A program made the position numbers and the translations under genes. A DNA stretch of 45,022 nt, from the NCBI GenBank assembly GCA_015059105.1, contig SVBB01000013.1, forward strand, positions 1 to 45,022, read 5' to 3'. Every line of letters begins with the position of its first letter. Position 1 is the first letter of the stretch. Source of the stretch: Erysipelotrichaceae bacterium (GTDB taxonomy: Bacteria; Bacillota_I; Bacilli_A; RFN20; CAG-826). Shown in pieces: positions 42,719-45,022 of this stretch. The notes under the pieces are model-generated. The model ran no database searches, was not told where the DNA came from, and worked only from the letters and a program-made list of their open reading frames with translations.

Positions 42719-43036
42719 AAGTTGAACGGGGAAGCGGGAAGAGTAAAAGACTTCACCTAGTGGTCGCACTAGCAAAGGGTTATCATGAAAGTGGTAATCA
42801 TCGGTACGTCTCTCAATGACAGCTTGCTGTCACCGGCCTCCGCGTAACAGTTTGACGGAATAAGCCCGGCACCGGACATGACGAAGAGGGAAACAGCCTC
42901 AAAGCTAATAACTAGAGGAAGCTGGCCATCAATGCGTTACTCAACATAGCGCGTTGCTACCAAGAAGCATCACCAGCCAAAAGGAACTGAACTTGGGTAC
43001 ATAGTGAGTAGGGTAACCTATAAGCGGTACAAAGGT
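42719..43036 (+). repeat. Giant RNA module 3 (most diverged)
   Basis: AAGTTGA at 42719, then GGGGAAGCGGGAA as in module 2. The hairpin is now TCCG/CGGA (42839-42859) inside CCGG (42833-42836) and CCGG (42866-42869). GACATGACGAAGAGG starts at 42875. Offsets are about +120 and +156. The flanking helix changed from GTGG/CCAC to CCGG/CCGG with pairing kept. GCTGG (42921-42925) and CCAGC (42973-42977) enclose ATGC/GCAT and CAAC/GTTG. Confidence 0.65.
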
Positions 43037-43067
43037 TGAAGGTCAAGAGTGAGCCTTCATTTTTTTT
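43037..43067 (+). terminator. Terminator of the giant RNA
   Basis: TGAAGG (43037-43042) pairs with CCTTCA (43054-43059), with possible extra TC/GA pairs inside, followed by eight T residues, GC, and six more T residues. Confidence 0.85.
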
Positions 43068-43130
43068 GCTTTTTTGAATAAAATATGTCGTTAAAAATAA
43101 TAAATATTCGTACTGCAGTACAAAAATACT

Positions 43131-43158
43131 TTGATTTTGACTGCATTATGAATATAAT
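43131..43158 (+). promoter_or_regulatory. Leaderless promoter of the ART toxin pair
   Basis: TTGATT (43131-43136), 16-bp spacer, TATAAT (43153-43158). The start site is expected at 43165, the A of the ATG. No ribosome site is present. Confidence 0.65.
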
Positions 43159-43164
43159 AAAAGT

Positions 43165-43821
43165 ATGAATATATACCATGGTAGCAAAGCAATAATTGAT
43201 AAGCCAATTTATAAAGGATCGGAAAAGACTAATGATTATGGTCCTTCGTTTTATTTAACGGTTGATTTAGACGCTGCTAAAGCGTGGGCGTGTCGTAATG
43301 ATAGCCTTGGACTCGTTAATGAATATTATATCGACGAAAGAAGTTTTAAGAATCTTAAGATTCTCGACCTTACTCAAAAAGATCAATACAGCGTTTTGAA
43401 CTGGCTTGCGATATTGATGCATTTTCGTACTTTAAGTAAATCGTTTATTGCAAAGAATCGCCAGGCGATTGAATGGTTAAAACAGTTTTATATAAATGTC
43501 GATGAATACGATGTTGTTATCGGTTACCGTGCAGATGATTCATATTTTAGATTTCCAACTAGTTTCATTTCTAATGATCTCTCTTTTGATGATTTAGAAG
43601 ACGTATTTCTTTCTGGTCATCTTGGCGTTCAATATGCCTTTATGTCAGAAAAAGCGATTAAATTACTTAAATATCGAAGAACCACTGAGTGCGAACCTGC
43701 TTTTCTTGGCCGTCATTATAGTGCAATTAACAAAGCGAGTGAAGAATTTGATGAATCGCTTAATAGACCAAGAGATTCTCGTAAAACTTACATCTTTGAT
43801 ATGATGAGGGAAGAAAGATGA
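43165..43821 (+). CDS. DUF3990 ADP-ribosyltransferase-like toxin candidate
   Basis: The 218-residue protein starts MNIYHGSKAIIDKPIYKGS followed by NDYGPSFYLTVDLDAAKAWA, the pattern of DUF3990: a YHGS strand, then D-(F/Y)-G-x-x-(F/Y)-Y-L-T, then an AKxWA helix. DUF3990 proteins have an ADP-ribosyltransferase-like fold and usually occur with small antitoxin partners. YDVVIGYRADDSYFRFP is a second conserved block. The TGA overlaps the ATG of the next gene (ATGA). The protein target is unknown. Confidence 0.8.
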   Translation: MNIYHGSKAIIDKPIYKGSEKTNDYGPSFYLTVDLDAAKAWACRNDSLGLVNEYYIDERSFKNLKILDLTQKDQYSVLNWLAILMHFRTLSKSFIAKNRQAIEWLKQFYINVDEYDVVIGYRADDSYFRFPTSFISNDLSFDDLEDVFLSGHLGVQYAFMSEKAIKLLKYRRTTECEPAFLGRHYSAINKASEEFDESLNRPRDSRKTYIFDMMREER

Positions 43822-44423
43822 ACGACAATTATTTATTTGAATACGCGAATCTCCTGGAACGCGTACTTTCCTTCGCTCATCAGAACAAGTATTCATTAAA
43901 CGCGACTGAAAAGGCTATTTCTTACTCTATGTTTTTTCAGAATGTTGAGAAAAGTGGGGGAGTATTTGCTCCGATAATTGAAGATAGTGTGTTGGTTAAA
44001 CAGTTATTTCCAGAAATCACTTGTGATTTAAGCACTGTATCAACGTATGTTCAATGTTTGTGGGCGGCGGAAGCATATCTATGGATTCAAGAAGAGACAA
44101 AACTAACTTTTGAATGCATCTTCTTCTATCTCCCAATTCAAAGAATGTATGATTATTTCCCTCTTTATCACGAGATGGATTTTTCACAGATAGTGAACGA
44201 ATTCATTAGGCTATATCAAGTAAAATCTGTTCTCGCTTTGTTGATTGAAAAATACCATTATCTTTTGGTAGATGTCGCGGAAGAGTGCTCATGTTCATAT
44301 GATGTATTATTCAGCTATAAACAGAGAAGAAGAGATATAAAAAAAGCTAGTGTATCTTTGATCTATAAACTAGCAAGATTATTCCATGTCCGCATGGAAA
44401 CTATTTCTGAATTACAAGTTTGA
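43818..44423 (+). CDS. HTH partner of the ART toxin (putative antitoxin)
   Basis: The N-terminal half of this 201-residue protein is helical with no recognised family. The C-terminal 65 residues read LLIEKYHYLLVDVAEECSCS, then YDVLFSYKQRRRDIKKASVS, then a final helix LIYKLARLFHVRMETISEL, which resembles a Cro/C1-type helix-turn-helix. The 4-base overlap with the ART gene and the DNA-binding-like end suggest an antitoxin that also represses the operon. That role is inferred from position and architecture. Confidence 0.65.
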   Translation: MNDNYLFEYANLLERVLSFAHQNKYSLNATEKAISYSMFFQNVEKSGGVFAPIIEDSVLVKQLFPEITCDLSTVSTYVQCLWAAEAYLWIQEETKLTFECIFFYLPIQRMYDYFPLYHEMDFSQIVNEFIRLYQVKSVLALLIEKYHYLLVDVAEECSCSYDVLFSYKQRRRDIKKASVSLIYKLARLFHVRMETISELQV

Positions 44424-44827
44424 TTATATTGCTTTTATTATCTCTAACATCTCTTTAAAAGAGATGCCACCTTCATCATGGACGAGGTAAGATTTAATGC
44501 CGATAGAAGATGCAGGATCGATATCGTGCTTTTTGCTATTACCAAAGAAGATGACTTCATCTACTTTTAAATTATGTCTAGATAATATCTCCTGATAATA
44601 TTTGGGATTAGGTTTTGCATAGTGATATAAATCATAGCTAGTGACTTCGTCAAAATATTCTTCTTTAAGGTCGTTATATATCGCGCGGTTAATATAGGCA
44701 ATACGGGGGAACAAAGGGTTAGAGGCGAGAATTACTTAAGTCCTTTATTTCTAGCCTTTAATAGGGCTTTAAGCGCGTCCTCGTCCTTATCTAAAAAGGC
44801 GTCATATTGGTTTACCCCATTAGGTGT
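44424..44827 (-). pseudogene. HAD hydrolase, 5'-truncated and frameshifted
   Basis: The distal part (96 residues, 44424-44714) reads NPLFPRIAYINRAI, AKPNPKYYQEIL and IFFGNSKKHDIDPASSIGI, the second half of a HAD hydrolase. Upstream the homology continues in another frame as NQYDAFLDKDEDALKALLKA and RNKGLK. The two frames join at 44735-44740, where adding one base restores KGLKVILASNPLFP. The N-terminal third with the nucleophile aspartate is absent; the frame is closed by a TGA at 44828-44830. Confidence 0.78.
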
Positions 44828-44927
44828 TCATCGTAATGAAGAGCTGCTTAACTACGATTATAGCGAGATGAACCACCTATTAGAGTGTTTCCTCGATAAT
44901 ATTGTGAATGATTATATGAAAAAATAG
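44817..44927 (+). pseudogene. C-terminal fragment of an unidentified gene
   Basis: An open frame without a start reads PLGVHRNEELLNYDYSEM and ends HLLECFLDNIVNDYMKK plus TAG (44925-44927). A terminator follows directly, as expected for a real gene end. It abuts the truncated HAD remnant, so the junction near 44820 is probably a deletion or insertion scar. Family not recognised. Confidence 0.4.
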
Positions 44928-44929
44928 AG

Positions 44930-44953
44930 ATTGCCGAAAGCGGCAATTTTTAT
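44930..44953 (+). terminator. Terminator after the gene fragment
   Basis: ATTGCCG (44930-44936) and CGGCAAT (44941-44947), loop AAAG, then TTTTTATT. Confidence 0.82.
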
Positions 44954-45022
44954 TATCGAAACGCAGTGAAGATAAAAACCGGGTGCTATGCACGTGAGAA
45001 TCGAAATAGCTTCCTGCGATGT

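Larger units (their letters stand above)
42001..43067 (+). ncRNA. Giant structured RNA (about 1.07 kb), three tandem modules
   Basis: The unit runs from a near-consensus promoter to an intrinsic terminator, with no credible protein frame and a visibly higher G and purine content than the genes around it. Many short perfect helices occur: CCAAC/GTTGG (42003-42027), AAGTAAC/GTTACTT with GATA loop (42037-42054), TGACAG/CTGTCA with CTTG loop (42817-42832), CTAGTG/CACTAG (42757-42772), and TAGG/CCTA with GTAA loop (43009-43020). Three diverged modules repeat the order AAGTTGA, hairpin, GACAxGAxCGAAGAGG at matching distances. Size and ornateness recall GOLLD, ROOL and OLE RNAs; ROOL is known in Bacillota but is about 600 nt. 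I cannot confirm membership in any family. Confidence 0.85.

Noticed and set aside
42096..43036. CRISPR array or simple tandem repeat
   Set aside because: The modules are about 305-320 nt long, strongly diverged and structured, with no short identical repeats or spacers.
44420..44714. Intact small HAD phosphatase of 96 residues
   Set aside because: It lacks the N-terminal nucleophile motif, and the missing upstream homology continues in a shifted frame, so it is a pseudogene.
1..45022. tRNA or rRNA genes
   Set aside because: I saw no cloverleaf with a GTTC-type T loop and CCA end and no rRNA-like sequence on either strand by reading; a tRNAscan run would settle it.

Overview
The window is low-GC DNA (roughly 36-38% by eye) with Bacillota features. 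These include strong TTGACA/TATAAT promoters, some AGGAGG ribosome sites, lipoproteins with serine-rich linkers, SpoIIE-type phosphatases, DegV, and a CIRCE operator. Together they suggest an uncultured gut or rumen member of the Bacilli, in the area of Erysipelotrichales or relatives of the Mollicutes. That placement is inference. Tryptophan is written TGG throughout and several genes end in TGA, so the standard bacterial code applies.

Layout. 1-240: the decayed 3' end of an IS200/IS605-type tnpB with its right-end hairpin. 270-5913: metabolic and housekeeping genes (HAD lipoprotein, flavodoxin-like reductase, YhhN, a DUF1294 gene interrupted by UGA, HAD, GNAT, an ArsB/SLC13-type permease). 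6013-11637: a Mbeg1-like alpha/beta hydrolase, a sulfur amino acid block (cysK, two uncharacterised genes, patB/malY-like) and degV. 11751-21940: one tightly packed nine-gene block. It starts with a STAS protein, a membrane SpoIIE phosphatase fused to an anti-sigma-like ATPase, an alarmone synthetase, and an HD hydrolase-STAS-kinase fusion. It continues with a lipoprotein, two ABC ATPases, a permease and a membrane protein. 22165-26655: an alpha-galactoside uptake and hydrolysis operon. 26720-33653: a Phd/ParE-type toxin-antitoxin pair, an NfeD/SPFH operon, a HipA-like kinase, small membrane and lipoprotein genes, and an AbiEi/AbiEii pair beside a partial copy of gpmA. 33685-41814: gpmA with a metallochaperone, a subtilisin-like lipoprotein with a starch-binding-like tail, a second SpoIIE phosphatase, CIRCE-controlled htpG, and a metallochaperone/ZIP transporter pair. 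41815-43080: no protein genes but a promoter-to-terminator unit for an RNA of about 1.07 kb built from three diverged modules of about 305-320 nt. 43165-44927: a DUF3990 ADP-ribosyltransferase-like toxin candidate with its HTH partner, then broken genes.

Two items stand out. The first is the giant three-module structured RNA at 42001-43067, which no protein feature explains. The second is the 11751-16727 operon, which joins partner-switching parts (STAS, PP2C, HATPase) to a split pair of alarmone synthetase and hydrolase, the hydrolase carrying its own STAS and kinase domains. A recurring trait is promoters whose -10 box lies about 6-13 bp before an ATG with no ribosome site, which suggests leaderless mRNAs.
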